From contig NZ_JACLZF010000002.1 in NCBI RefSeq assembly GCF_014243345.1, forward strand, positions 310,001 to 374,000: a stretch of DNA of 64,000 nt, read 5' to 3'. The notes under the pieces were generated by a model, which was given only the letters and a program-made list of their open reading frames with translations, was not told the DNA's origin and ran no database searches. A program made the translations under genes and the position numbers. Positions 41,671 to 50,420 of the stretch are shown piece by piece. Source of the stretch: Robiginitalea sp. SC105 (GTDB taxonomy: Bacteria; Bacteroidota; Bacteroidia; Flavobacteriales; Flavobacteriaceae). Position 1 is the stretch's first letter. Each line of letters starts with the position of its first letter.

Positions 41671-43420
41671 AGCTTTTGATATGACGCTCTTCAGGCGTGT
41701 CATGGCTTTTACCCGGCCCTACCGCCTGACCTTCTACGGGACGGCGGTCGCAGCCATCCTGCTGACGCTCTTCTCGGTGGTGACCCCCATGATCCTGCGG
41801 GAAATCATCGACAACGCCATCAAGATCAAGGACGAATCCTACCTCTGGATCCTCTGCTGGGCCATGCTCGGGGTTTTGGTGGGGCAGGTGGTCTGCCAGC
41901 TGTTGTTCACCTATTATGCAAACTGGCTGGGGGAATCGGTGATCCGGGACATGCGCATTAAACTTTTCAACCGGATGCTGGGTTTCCGGATGGCGTATTA
42001 CAACAAATCCTCCATCGGGGTACTGGTCACGCGCGCCGTGGCGGACATGCAGCGGATCGGGGAGATCTTTTCCCAGGGCTTCTTCATGATCGTTGCCGAC
42101 CTGCTTAAAATGCTGGCAGCCTCCGTGGTGATGCTTGTCTGGAACTGGCGCCTGGCACTGATCGTTTTCGCGATCCTCCCGCTCATCCTCTACGCCACCC
42201 GCGTTTTCCAGAAAAAAATGAAACTGGCTTTTGCCGAAGTCCGCGCCCAGGTCTCCTGGCTGAACTCCTTTGTGCAGGAGCGCATCACGGGTATGAAGAT
42301 CGTCCAGTTGTTTACCCGGGAAGCCACGGAAAGCCGGAAATTCCGGGAGATCAACAAAAAACACCAGGATGCGTGGCTGAAGACCGTCTGGTACAACTCC
42401 TTCTTTTTCCCCATTGCCGAAATTGTTTCCTCCATTGCCATCGGCCTTGTGGCCTGGTATGGCGGGTTGCAGAACATTTCCAACCTGCAGGCGGACAATA
42501 TGGGGATCATCTTCGGGTTTATCCTCCTGATCGAAATGCTCTTCCGGCCCCTGCGGCAAATCGCAGACAAGTTCAACACGCTCCAGATGGGCATGGTAGC
42601 TGCCGGACGGGTCTTCGGGATCCTGGATACCGAGAGCCGTATCGAGGACGCCGGCACCCTGGACATGCCCCACGTGCGGGGCGGCATCGAATTCAAAGAC
42701 GTGCATTTCAGCTATGTGCCGGACGAGGAGGTCCTCCATGGCATCTCCTTCAAGGTGGAACCCGGGCAGAAGGTTGCCATCGTCGGGGCCACGGGTGCAG
42801 GCAAATCCACCATCATCAACCTGCTCAACCGGTTTTACGATATCCAGTCCGGGGAAATCCGGGTCGACGGTGCAAACATCCGGGACTACAAGCTGGCCAC
42901 CCTCAGGGGGAACATCGCGGTGGTCCTGCAGGATGTCTTCCTCTTTGCCGACACCATTGCCAACAACATCACCCTGCAGGACCCGGAAATCCCCCAGGAG
43001 GACATCGAAACGGCCGCACGGGCCATCGGGGTTCACGAGTTTATCAGCAGCCTGCCGGGGGGTTACCTGTACAACGTGAAGGAGCGGGGCACCATGCTCT
43101 CCAGCGGGCAGCGGCAACTCATCGCCTTCCTGCGCGCCTACATGCGCAACCCGAGCATCCTGGTACTGGACGAAGCGACCTCCTCCGTGGATACCTACAC
43201 CGAACAGCTCATCCAGAAGGCCACGGAGAAAGTGACCGAGGGGCGTACCTCCATCATCATCGCCCACCGCCTGGCCACCGTGAAAAAGGTGGATACCATC
43301 CTGGTGATGGATGGCGGCCACATCGTGGAAAAAGGCTCCCATGGGCAGCTCCTCAAAAAGAAGGGGTACTACAGCAAACTCTACGAGGCCCAGTTCATGG
43401 CCGAGGAGGAAATGGCCTGA
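41651..43420 (+). CDS. ABC-type exporter, fused membrane and ATPase domains
   Basis: A 589-residue half-transporter of the MsbA/multidrug exporter type that should work as a homodimer in the inner membrane. Residues of about 15-310 hold six transmembrane helices (for example YGTAVAAILLTLFSVVTPMI). The ATPase has Walker A GATGAGKST near 379-387, the Q loop, the signature LSSGQRQ near 483, Walker B ILVLDEATSSVD near 503-514 and the H-loop IIAHRLATV. The substrate cannot be told; lipids or drugs are usual for the family. It overlaps truA upstream by 20 bases, and its 3' end overlaps the convergent DUF3667 gene by 40 bases. Confidence 0.95.
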   Translation: MAKETGKAFDMTLFRRVMAFTRPYRLTFYGTAVAAILLTLFSVVTPMILREIIDNAIKIKDESYLWILCWAMLGVLVGQVVCQLLFTYYANWLGESVIRDMRIKLFNRMLGFRMAYYNKSSIGVLVTRAVADMQRIGEIFSQGFFMIVADLLKMLAASVVMLVWNWRLALIVFAILPLILYATRVFQKKMKLAFAEVRAQVSWLNSFVQERITGMKIVQLFTREATESRKFREINKKHQDAWLKTVWYNSFFFPIAEIVSSIAIGLVAWYGGLQNISNLQADNMGIIFGFILLIEMLFRPLRQIADKFNTLQMGMVAAGRVFGILDTESRIEDAGTLDMPHVRGGIEFKDVHFSYVPDEEVLHGISFKVEPGQKVAIVGATGAGKSTIINLLNRFYDIQSGEIRVDGANIRDYKLATLRGNIAVVLQDVFLFADTIANNITLQDPEIPQEDIETAARAIGVHEFISSLPGGYLYNVKERGTMLSSGQRQLIAFLRAYMRNPSILVLDEATSSVDTYTEQLIQKATEKVTEGRTSIIIAHRLATVKKVDTILVMDGGHIVEKGSHGQLLKKKGYYSKLYEAQFMAEEEMA

Positions 43421-44202
43421 GCCGTTTCCACGGGCTGGAAATCGGTAAGTTCAAAATAGCCGGTTAACAACAGCAGCACCATGAGCCCGATAATCAGACC
43501 AAAGAAAAGGAATATCGTGAAGGCGGAATAAACCAGCGATCTTCCCAAAAAAGGTAAAAAGGAATACCGGTTCAACCGCCAAAGTACCCAAAGGACGTAG
43601 ACGAATATCAGGGCCAGGCTGTACCGCGAAAAGTCCAGGTAGCTCTCCGCATCGTAGATCAACAAAGCCAGACTGAACGGAAAGGAAAGAATGCTGTATT
43701 CGGATACCGTGTAGACAAAAGCCACGAAATATTCTGCCAGGTTGTACCGCACTTTGTTCATCAGCAGGTAGGCCGGCAGGGCAAATACAGGGAGGTACAG
43801 GAGGAATAACACGGCGTTAAAGTCGAAGGCAATGTTGGACCATTTCCTGGCAAACTCTGGATTGAGGTTTTCCGCACCCCCTGTAAAATCGATTTCTCCC
43901 GCGTACAACTTTTGCATTACGAAGATCAGGATTCCTGAAAGCGTCAGGGCAATCCCCAGGAAGCTCACCGGGTTCAGGTAGCGCTTCCTGAGGCCTGTGA
44001 TGTACCCGCCGATTACGGCTTCCGGCCGGAGGATCATCCCCGTGAAAGTCCGTACCACGGAATTGTCCAGATCCAGGAAGCGGTCGATGAAATCCCGCAG
44101 CAGCGCCGGGAATGTAATCCGCTGCACCTCTGTCTTGGCGCCGCAGGTGGGGCAGAACCGGAATTCCAGCCTGAGCACGGTTTGACAGTTCTTACAATTC
44201 AT
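43381..44202 (-). CDS. DUF3667 family membrane protein
   Basis: A 273-residue protein. The N-terminus is a zinc-ribbon-like CxxC...CxxC (C3, C6, C17, C20: MNCKNCQTVLRLEFRFCPTC). After it comes the DUF3667 core (FLDLDNSVVRTFTGMILRPEAVIGGYI, GLRKRYLNPVSFL), then about five hydrophobic segments between residues 80 and 255. Family function is unknown. The last 13 codons and stop are encoded opposite the end of the ABC exporter gene, a 40-base convergent overlap. It lies 30 bases downstream of cdaA on the same strand and may share its transcript. Confidence 0.87.
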   Translation of the reverse strand: MNCKNCQTVLRLEFRFCPTCGAKTEVQRITFPALLRDFIDRFLDLDNSVVRTFTGMILRPEAVIGGYITGLRKRYLNPVSFLGIALTLSGILIFVMQKLYAGEIDFTGGAENLNPEFARKWSNIAFDFNAVLFLLYLPVFALPAYLLMNKVRYNLAEYFVAFVYTVSEYSILSFPFSLALLIYDAESYLDFSRYSLALIFVYVLWVLWRLNRYSFLPFLGRSLVYSAFTIFLFFGLIIGLMVLLLLTGYFELTDFQPVETAQAISSSAMNWAS

Positions 44203-44232
44203 TCTCCGGTGGATTGGATGGGCTCATGGACG

Positions 44233-45018
44233 TTAGGTAAGATCTTTGCGGATCATCTTCCCGAGTTCGTCCAAATCCTTGAAGAGGACGAACTCCCCGT
44301 TTTTGATATAGGAGATCAGCCCGGTTTCCTCGCTGACCACAAGCGCCAGGGCATCCGAGCGTTCGGTGATGCCCACGGCCGCCCGGTGCCTCAGGCCGAA
44401 GCGCTGGGGGATGGAGCGTTCCCGGGACACCGGCAGGATAACGCGCGTGGCCACCACGTAATTCCCTTTGATGATGGCCGCCCCGTCGTGGAGCGGACTG
44501 TTCTTGTAGAAGATGCTCTCCAGGATGGGTTGGTTGACCTCGATTTGCATGGCATCCCCCGAGGACTTGATGAAGTCCAGGGAAGAGTCGCGTTCGATGA
44601 CCAGGATGGCGCCCGTCCCCGTCTTGCCCATGCGCTCGCAGGCACCCAGCAGGGCGTCCACGTCCAGTGCCAGGGAAATGCCCTCCTGTTTGATGAATTT
44701 AAAATGCTTGAAAAAGCGCCGCTTGTTGGGAAAATTGGTGGAACCAATCACCAGCAGGAACTTCCGTATTTCCTGCTGGAACACGATGATCAGGGCGATC
44801 AGGCCCACCTGCATGAAACCGCCCACCATGCTGCTGGTCATCCGCATATCCAGCAACTGGGTGAATTTCCAGAAGGCCCAGATAATGACGATGCCGATAA
44901 AGATGTTGATCGCTACCGTCCCCCGGACGAGGCGGTAGAAGTAGTAGAGGATAATGGCGACAAGGAGGATGTCAATCAGATCGGTAATCCCGAAGTCCAG
45001 AAAATTTAGAAAGTCCAA
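44233..45018 (-). CDS. cdaA: Diadenylate cyclase CdaA (c-di-AMP synthase)
   Basis: A 261-residue membrane enzyme that condenses two ATP into c-di-AMP, a messenger for potassium and turgor control. Three transmembrane helices at about 13-30, 37-54 and 66-80 are followed by the DisA_N domain with DGA (178-180, HDGAAII) and RHR (210-212, GLRHRAAVGI). The start codon is TTG at 45018: the N-terminus it gives (MDFLNFLDFGITDLIDILL) agrees with Bacteroidota relatives, and no ATG fits. It is downstream of folP in the same direction, the usual neighbourhood in Flavobacteriia. Confidence 0.95.
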   Translation of the reverse strand: MDFLNFLDFGITDLIDILLVAIILYYFYRLVRGTVAINIFIGIVIIWAFWKFTQLLDMRMTSSMVGGFMQVGLIALIIVFQQEIRKFLLVIGSTNFPNKRRFFKHFKFIKQEGISLALDVDALLGACERMGKTGTGAILVIERDSSLDFIKSSGDAMQIEVNQPILESIFYKNSPLHDGAAIIKGNYVVATRVILPVSRERSIPQRFGLRHRAAVGITERSDALALVVSEETGLISYIKNGEFVLFKDLDELGKMIRKDLT

Positions 45019-45034
45019 TCCTAGCCGCTTTTTG

Positions 45035-45042
45035 TAAAAGTA
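45035..45042 (-). promoter_or_regulatory. Possible -7 element ahead of cdaA
   Basis: TACTTTTA on the minus strand differs from TAnnTTTG only in the last base and lies 17 bases before the TTG start. It sits in the 50-base gap after folP, so cdaA may be read from folP as well. Confidence 0.28.
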
Positions 45043-45068
45043 GAAAAATTAACAGAACCGCGGTACCC

Positions 45069-45896
45069 CTATTCTCCCCGGAATGCTTCCCACAGGCGAA
45101 TACACTCCACGGCTTCCCGGACGTCGTGGACGCGCAGGATGGAAGCCCCGCCGGAAAGGGCGAGCATGTGGAGGGCCGTGGTGCCGTTCAGGGCATCCTC
45201 CGGGGAGGTGCCCAGGGTTTTCCAGATCATGGATTTCCGGCTCAGCCCCACCAGGACGGGTACGTCCAGGATGCGGAAACCTTCGAGGGACCGCAGCAGT
45301 TCAAAATTTTGCTCCCGGGTCTTGGCGAATCCGAAGCCCGGATCGGCGAGTACGTCCTGAATGCCCAGGTCCCGGGCTGCCGCCAGCCGGCCGGAGAGGT
45401 ACTGGAGTATGTCGGTCAGCAGGTGGTCGTACGTGGTTAGTTGCGACATGCTGGCCGGGGTGCCCCGCATGTGCATCAGGATGATGGGGACCTGGTTTTC
45501 AGCTACCAGCGGCAGCATGCCCGCGTCCGCCTCCCCTGCGGTGATATCGTTGACCATGGCGGCCCCTGCAGCAAGTGCTTCCCGGGCCACCCGGCTCCGG
45601 AACGTATCCACGGAGATGACGGCTTCCGGAAATTCCCGTACGAGGCGTTCCACCAGGGGGACCACCCGGCCGAGTTCTTCCGCCTCGCTGACCTCGTCAG
45701 CGCCCGGGCGGGAACTGTATCCCCCCACATCCAAAAAATCGGCCCCGTCCGCCAGGAGCTGTTCCGCCCGCAGCAGGGCTGTCCGGGCATCCGTAAACCG
45801 TCCGCCGTCGTAGAAGGAATCCGGCGTCGTATTGAGGATCCCCATCACCCGTGGGGTGGAAAGGTCGATCAGTTCTCCGTGGCAACAGATGGTCAT
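45069..45896 (-). CDS. folP: Dihydropteroate synthase
   Basis: A 275-residue enzyme of folate synthesis that joins p-aminobenzoate to the pterin pyrophosphate. Family blocks are MGILNTTPDSFYDGG, GADFLDVGGYSSRPGA, ISVDTFRSRVAREAL, MVNDITAGEAD, PIILMHMRGTP, DPGFGFAKTREQNFELL and VGLSRKSM, all in the standard order. ATG 45896 is chosen, as it places the first conserved strand normally; the longer frame to 45998 would overlap the divergent DUF1599 gene. The two genes diverge with about 100 bases between their starts. Confidence 0.96.
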   Translation of the reverse strand: MTICCHGELIDLSTPRVMGILNTTPDSFYDGGRFTDARTALLRAEQLLADGADFLDVGGYSSRPGADEVSEAEELGRVVPLVERLVREFPEAVISVDTFRSRVAREALAAGAAMVNDITAGEADAGMLPLVAENQVPIILMHMRGTPASMSQLTTYDHLLTDILQYLSGRLAAARDLGIQDVLADPGFGFAKTREQNFELLRSLEGFRILDVPVLVGLSRKSMIWKTLGTSPEDALNGTTALHMLALSGGASILRVHDVREAVECIRLWEAFRGE

Positions 45897-45943
45897 AATT
45901 CGAGGTTTTTTGGTCCGCGCCGGCAAAAATCGCCTGAAAACAG

Positions 45944-45951
45944 TACTTTTG
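45944..45951 (+). promoter_or_regulatory. -7 promoter element of the DUF1599 gene
   Basis: TACTTTTG exactly matches TAnnTTTG and lies 45 bases before the ATG in the divergent folP/DUF1599 gap. No strong -33 element was seen. Confidence 0.42.
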
Positions 45952-45996
45952 GCAGGAGCGGAAACCCGCCGAAAAGTACGCAAATTAGCCCAGCCC

Positions 45997-46554
45997 ATGA
46001 AGGAAACTTCCAGAGCCTACGATGAGGTGATCGCCAGCTGCCGGGACCTGTTCCGCAGGAAGATGAACGACTACGGCGCCGCCTGGCGTATCCTGCGGTT
46101 GCCCTCCCTGACCGACCAGATCTACATCAAGGCGCAACGCATCCGCAGCCTGCAGCAAACCGGGCAGCGCAAGGTGGACGAGGGGGAGCAGTCCGAATTC
46201 ATCGGGATTATCAACTATGCGGTGATGGCCCTGATCCAGCTGGCAAAAGGGGTGGCGGAACAACCGGACCTGGAGGCTGCTGAAGCCCTGCAGCTCTACG
46301 ATGCCGAGGTAGCGCGCACCAAATCGCTCATGGAGGCCAAAAACCACGATTACGGGGAGGCCTGGCGGGATATGCGGGTTTCCTCCCTGACCGACCTGAT
46401 CCTGCAGAAATTGCTGCGGGTGAAACAGATCGAGGCGAACCGCGGGAAAACCGAGGTCAGCGAAGGGGTCGATGCAAATTACCAGGATATTATCAACTAC
46501 GCCGTTTTTGCCCTCATCCACATGGGGGAAGGCGCTCAAAATAGCAAGCAGTAA
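45997..46554 (+). CDS. DUF1599 family protein
   Basis: A 185-residue soluble protein made of two similar halves. The first half has KMNDYGAAWRILRLPSLTDQIYIKAQRI and EFIGIINYAVMALIQL; the second has KNHDYGEAWRDMRVSSLTDLILQKLLRV and NYQDIINYAVFALIHM. This internal duplication is the DUF1599 pattern, common in Bacteroidota and without known function. ATG 45997 is preferred to an in-frame start at 45832 that would lie inside folP. The stop overlaps the next ATG (TAATG), which indicates an operon with the DoxX-DUF6624 gene, tpiA and prmA. Confidence 0.92.
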   Translation: MKETSRAYDEVIASCRDLFRRKMNDYGAAWRILRLPSLTDQIYIKAQRIRSLQQTGQRKVDEGEQSEFIGIINYAVMALIQLAKGVAEQPDLEAAEALQLYDAEVARTKSLMEAKNHDYGEAWRDMRVSSLTDLILQKLLRVKQIEANRGKTEVSEGVDANYQDIINYAVFALIHMGEGAQNSKQ

Positions 46555-48251
46555 TGAAATACCTCGTGCAGGTGGCCCGTGTGCTGGTCGGGCTGTTGTT
46601 TATTGTCAGCGGATTCATCAAACTCAACGACCCGGTCGGATTTTCCTTTAAACTGGAGGAATACTTCAGCCCGCCCGTGCTGGACCTGCCCTTTTTGGAG
46701 CCCTATGCCCTGGCTATTGCTTTGTTTGTGGTTGTCCTCGAAGTCATCCTGGGCGTCACCCTGCTGCTGGGGTACCAGCGGAAGCTCACGCTATGGACCC
46801 TGTTGGCAACCATTGTGTTCTTCACTTTCCTGACGCTCTACTCGGCCGTCACCGGGAAGGTCACGGACTGCGGCTGCTTTGGCGATGCGCTGAAACTCAC
46901 CCCCTGGCAGTCCTTCTACAAGGATGTGGCCCTGCTCGTGCTGATCCTCATCCTGATGTGGGGCCAGAAACACATCAACCCCCTGGGAAGCCGCCTCCTT
47001 AGGGCCGGGGTTACTTCCGCGGCCCTGCTGGCCTGTATCCTTTTTGCCAATTACGTGCTGAACCACCTGCCCTGGATCGACTTCCGGCCCTACCATATCG
47101 GGGCGAGCATCCCGGAGGGCATGAAGGTCCCCGACGACGCGCCGCCGCCGGTTTACGAGTACGACTGGAAATTCCGTATCGACGGGGCCGAAAAAATCAT
47201 CACCACCAATGGGGCGTATCCCCAGGTAGATGGGGAATTCATCGAGGTGGCGGACACCCGGGAAATCCAGGCCGGATATGAGCCGCCCATCCACGATTTC
47301 ACCGTCGAACGGGAAGGCGTGGATTTTGCCCGGGAAATCCTGAGCAGGCCCCAACTGCTGATGGTGATCTCCTATGACCTCGACAAAAGCTATGGCCCGG
47401 CCTTTTCAGAGCTGGCCAAATACACCGATTCGGCCAGTGCCCTGGGCTACTCGGTCATTGGCATGTCCGCCTCCTCCCAGGAAGCCGTAAACGAACTGAA
47501 GGCGACCCATGGGCTGGATTTCCCATTTTACTTTACGGACCAGACCACGCTCAAGACCATCGTGCGATCCAACCCGGGCCTCCTGCGGCTGGAGGAAGGC
47601 GTGATCCGGCAGAAATTGCACTACAATGACCTGGAGGAACTGGAATTACACGCCCTGACGGAGGCAGAACGCTATAACCTCCCCCTGAAAAAGAGCCTGG
47701 ACAGCATCCTGGAACTCGACCAGAAATACCGGGCCGTGATGAATACGGGGGATTTTTCGAACTGGGGCCTGCAAATGGCCATCGACAGTTCCAACATCGC
47801 CTGGATCGATTCGCTGATGGACGTCAGCGGATATCCGGGGAAGAGCCAGGTTGGGGAGGAAACCTCCAGGGTGGCCTGGTATGTGATCCAGCACTCCAAC
47901 CGCATCGATGATTTTTTGCCCCGGATCGAGGGGGCTGCCCGCACCGGCGAATTGCCCTTCCGACTCTATGCGATGATGCTGGACCGCCAGCTGATGGGGC
48001 AGGGGGAACCCCAGATATACGGGACGCAGGGGATATCGTTTTTTACGGGCACGCCCCGGGAGGTGGATATGATCTGGCCGGTCAGCGAGCCGGAAACTGT
48101 CGGCGAGCGCCGCAGGGAAGCCGGGTTTGATCAGCCCCTGGAAGCCTACGGCAAGGAACTTTTCGGGCCGGATTTTGAATACCGTGCCTATTCCATTGAG
48201 GAAGCCCGGGAAATGCGGGCAGAGCAAATGAACCAACAACAAAACCTATAG
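46554..48251 (+). CDS. DoxX-like membrane protein (BT_3928 type) fused to a DUF6624-like domain
   Basis: A 565-residue protein. Residues 1-140 hold four transmembrane helices of a DoxX-like module (VARVLVGLLFIVSGFIKLND, then a DCGCFGD motif). Residues of about 150-370 form the soluble part typical of the Bacteroidota BT_3928 family, which usually stops here. Residues of about 375-565 add a DUF6624-like domain (DSSNIAWIDSLMDVSGYPG, RVAWYVIQHSN, MMLDRQLMGQGEPQIYGTQG). The gene lies between the DUF1599 gene and tpiA, a conserved neighbourhood. The DCGCFGD cysteines suggest redox or quinone-linked activity, which is inference. The extra C-terminal domain is the unusual part. Confidence 0.88.
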   Translation: MKYLVQVARVLVGLLFIVSGFIKLNDPVGFSFKLEEYFSPPVLDLPFLEPYALAIALFVVVLEVILGVTLLLGYQRKLTLWTLLATIVFFTFLTLYSAVTGKVTDCGCFGDALKLTPWQSFYKDVALLVLILILMWGQKHINPLGSRLLRAGVTSAALLACILFANYVLNHLPWIDFRPYHIGASIPEGMKVPDDAPPPVYEYDWKFRIDGAEKIITTNGAYPQVDGEFIEVADTREIQAGYEPPIHDFTVEREGVDFAREILSRPQLLMVISYDLDKSYGPAFSELAKYTDSASALGYSVIGMSASSQEAVNELKATHGLDFPFYFTDQTTLKTIVRSNPGLLRLEEGVIRQKLHYNDLEELELHALTEAERYNLPLKKSLDSILELDQKYRAVMNTGDFSNWGLQMAIDSSNIAWIDSLMDVSGYPGKSQVGEETSRVAWYVIQHSNRIDDFLPRIEGAARTGELPFRLYAMMLDRQLMGQGEPQIYGTQGISFFTGTPREVDMIWPVSEPETVGERRREAGFDQPLEAYGKELFGPDFEYRAYSIEEAREMRAEQMNQQQNL

Positions 48252-48254
48252 AAC

Positions 48255-49007
48255 ATGAGAACGAATATCGTAGCCGGAAACTGGAAAATGAACAAGACGG
48301 CCTCCGAAACAGACGCACTGCTGGATGAACTGGCTGCCAAGCTGCCCGACAGCTCCGCTGAGGTGATGGTGGCACCGGTTTTTGTAAACCTGGCCGAGGC
48401 AGTCCGCCGTATGGATACTTCCAGGATTGAAGTGATTGCCCAGAACATGCACTTTGCGGATTCCGGCGCTTTCACCGGGGAGGTTTCCGCCGACATGTTG
48501 CTGGATATCGGCATCGGCACGGTCATCCTCGGGCACTCCGAACGCCGCGCCTATTTCGGGGAAGACGACCAGCTGCTCGCCAAAAAGGTGGCACAGGCGG
48601 TTAAGAAAGGGCTTCGTTCCATATTTTGCTTTGGGGAGGAATTGCAGGACCGGAAGGCCGGGAAGCATTTTGAGGTGGTGGCATCCCAGCTGAAAAAAGC
48701 GTTGTTCGGTTTGCCGGTTTCCGCATGGGGGAAGATTGTCCTGGCCTATGAGCCCGTCTGGGCCATCGGGACGGGGGAAACTGCCAGCCCGGAACAGGCC
48801 CAGGAAATGCATGCATTTATCCGTAAAATCGTATCCGATGCCTATACGGATGCGGTTGCCCAGAAAGTGTCCATCCTCTATGGTGGCAGCGTCAAACCGG
48901 AGAATGCGGCGGAAATATTTTCCAAGCCCGATGTGGATGGCGGCCTGATCGGGGGTGCCTCCCTGAAGGCCGATGACTTTGTGGCCATTATCCGGGCAAT
49001 CTCTTAA
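48255..49007 (+). CDS. tpiA: Triosephosphate isomerase
   Basis: A 250-residue glycolytic enzyme that interconverts dihydroxyacetone phosphate and glyceraldehyde 3-phosphate. The catalytic residues are N9 and K11 (GNWKMNK), H94 (ILGHSERR) and E166 (AYEPVWAIGTG), with the phosphate-binding YGGSV and GGLIGGASL loops near the end. The start is 3 bases after the stop of the upstream gene and the stop is 2 bases before prmA, so all are in one operon. Confidence 0.98.
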   Translation: MRTNIVAGNWKMNKTASETDALLDELAAKLPDSSAEVMVAPVFVNLAEAVRRMDTSRIEVIAQNMHFADSGAFTGEVSADMLLDIGIGTVILGHSERRAYFGEDDQLLAKKVAQAVKKGLRSIFCFGEELQDRKAGKHFEVVASQLKKALFGLPVSAWGKIVLAYEPVWAIGTGETASPEQAQEMHAFIRKIVSDAYTDAVAQKVSILYGGSVKPENAAEIFSKPDVDGGLIGGASLKADDFVAIIRAIS

Positions 49008-49009
49008 GG

Positions 49010-49855
49010 ATGTACATCTGTTGTTCCCTCACCCTGCAGCCCCTGCAGCCTGCTTCCGATATTTTTATCGCCACCCTGGGGGAACTCGGCTTCGAAAGCT
49101 TTGAGGAAACCCCGGAGGGCCTCCGGGCCTATATTCCCGAAAAGGACTGGGATGAACCGGCAGTAGCCGGGTTGCCCTATTGGACCTCCCCGGACTGGGA
49201 AGCCTCCTACCAGGTAGAGCGCATCCCCCGCCAGAACTGGAATGCCGTCTGGGAATCCGGGTACCCGCCTATCCGGGTGGGAAGCCGCTGCATGGTCCGT
49301 GCCCCGTTCCATCCGCCTGCCGAAGGAGTGAATTTTGACCTGGTCATCGCCCCGAAAATGAGTTTTGGCACCGGGCACCACCAGACCACCTGGCTCATGC
49401 TGGACTTTATACTGGACCTGGACCTGGAGGGACGCGCCGTCCTGGACATGGGCGCCGGTACCGGGGTGCTGGCCATACTCGCAGCGCGAAGGGGGGCGAC
49501 CCCTGTACTCGCCGTGGACATCGACCCCTGGTCGGCCGAAAACTGCCGGGAGAATGCGGTGGAAAACGGAGTACCTGCAATCGAGGCCGTCGTGGGGGAT
49601 GCCCGGGCCATTGGCGGGAGGAATTTCGATTGCATCCTGGCCAATATCAACAAGAATACCCTTCTCGCAGACCTGCCGCGGTACGAAGCGGCCCTCAGGG
49701 GAGGCGGACGGTTGTTGCTGAGCGGCTTTTACGTGTCCGACCTGGATGACCTCCGCGAGGCAGCCGGGGGGTTGGGCCTGGTCTATCAGTCTTTCCGGGA
49801 GCGGGAAAACTGGGTGGCAGCCCTGTTCGAAAAGCCGGATGGATCCGGGCTGTAA
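49010..49855 (+). CDS. prmA: Ribosomal protein L11 methyltransferase
   Basis: A 281-residue SAM-dependent methyltransferase that trimethylates ribosomal protein L11. The N-terminal substrate-recognition part (residues 1-60, PLQPASDIFIATLGELGFES) is followed by the Rossmann catalytic domain. It contains GTGHHQTTWLML, the SAM loop DMGAGTGVLAILAAR, VDIDPWSAENCRENA and the NANINKNTLL-like motif near ILANINKNTLLADLP. Length is normal. It follows tpiA by two bases. Confidence 0.96.
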   Translation: MYICCSLTLQPLQPASDIFIATLGELGFESFEETPEGLRAYIPEKDWDEPAVAGLPYWTSPDWEASYQVERIPRQNWNAVWESGYPPIRVGSRCMVRAPFHPPAEGVNFDLVIAPKMSFGTGHHQTTWLMLDFILDLDLEGRAVLDMGAGTGVLAILAARRGATPVLAVDIDPWSAENCRENAVENGVPAIEAVVGDARAIGGRNFDCILANINKNTLLADLPRYEAALRGGGRLLLSGFYVSDLDDLREAAGGLGLVYQSFRERENWVAALFEKPDGSGL

Positions 49856-50004
49856 GGGCGCTGGCCTACAGAATTCTGAATCCCGCCCCCCCTGTTTTGC
49901 AAAAAAAAGTGGCTTACGCGGTTTTTTTTGAAGGGAATTCAAATCCGTCCCCCCGCCGGAATGGCGGAAATAATTTTTATTATATTCGTATCAAACCCTT
50001 GGAT

Positions 50005-50280
50005 ATGAGTACGAAAGAACGGTCGCAGGAGGCACTGGTCGTGGAAGACCAACAGAAACAGCTCAGTGAAATCGTGTTGTTCAACGACGAGGTGAATACC
50101 TTTGACCATGTTATCCAAACCCTGATTGATGTCTGCGAACACACCCCGGAGCAGGCAGAACAGTGTTCCCTGATCGTGCACCACAACGGGAAGTGCACGG
50201 TAAAGACCGGGGAATACAGCGACCTGAAGCCCCGCTGCACGCGCCTGCTGCAGGCCGGGTTGAGCGCGGAGATCGTCTAG
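50005..50280 (+). CDS. clpS: ATP-dependent Clp protease adaptor ClpS
   Basis: A 91-residue adaptor that brings N-end rule substrates to ClpAP-type proteases. The fold core is clear: LFNDEVNTFDHVIQTLIDVC, HTPEQAEQCSLIVHHNGKC and the ending GLSAEIV typical of Bacteroidota ClpS. ATG 50005 is used; a frame extending to 49897 would add residues not seen in the family. It lies about 150 bases after prmA. Confidence 0.96.
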   Translation: MSTKERSQEALVVEDQQKQLSEIVLFNDEVNTFDHVIQTLIDVCEHTPEQAEQCSLIVHHNGKCTVKTGEYSDLKPRCTRLLQAGLSAEIV

Positions 50281-50420
50281 GCTCAAACAGGTCCCTCTTC
50301 CCTTTTCGGGCACTGCCCACCGGGGTATCGCCCAACCCCCAGCACGTTACGACTTTCCCATTGGCGATTTGAGCAGGTTTTTTCCAATATTTGCCGATAT
50401 TTGGTTAAAACCGATAACCG

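Noticed and set aside
41645-43342. 565-codon minus-strand frame opposite the ABC exporter
   Set aside because: It is rich in His, Asp, Gly and Pro without any domain and lies exactly opposite a gene with all ABC motifs; long antisense frames are expected in GC-rich coding DNA.
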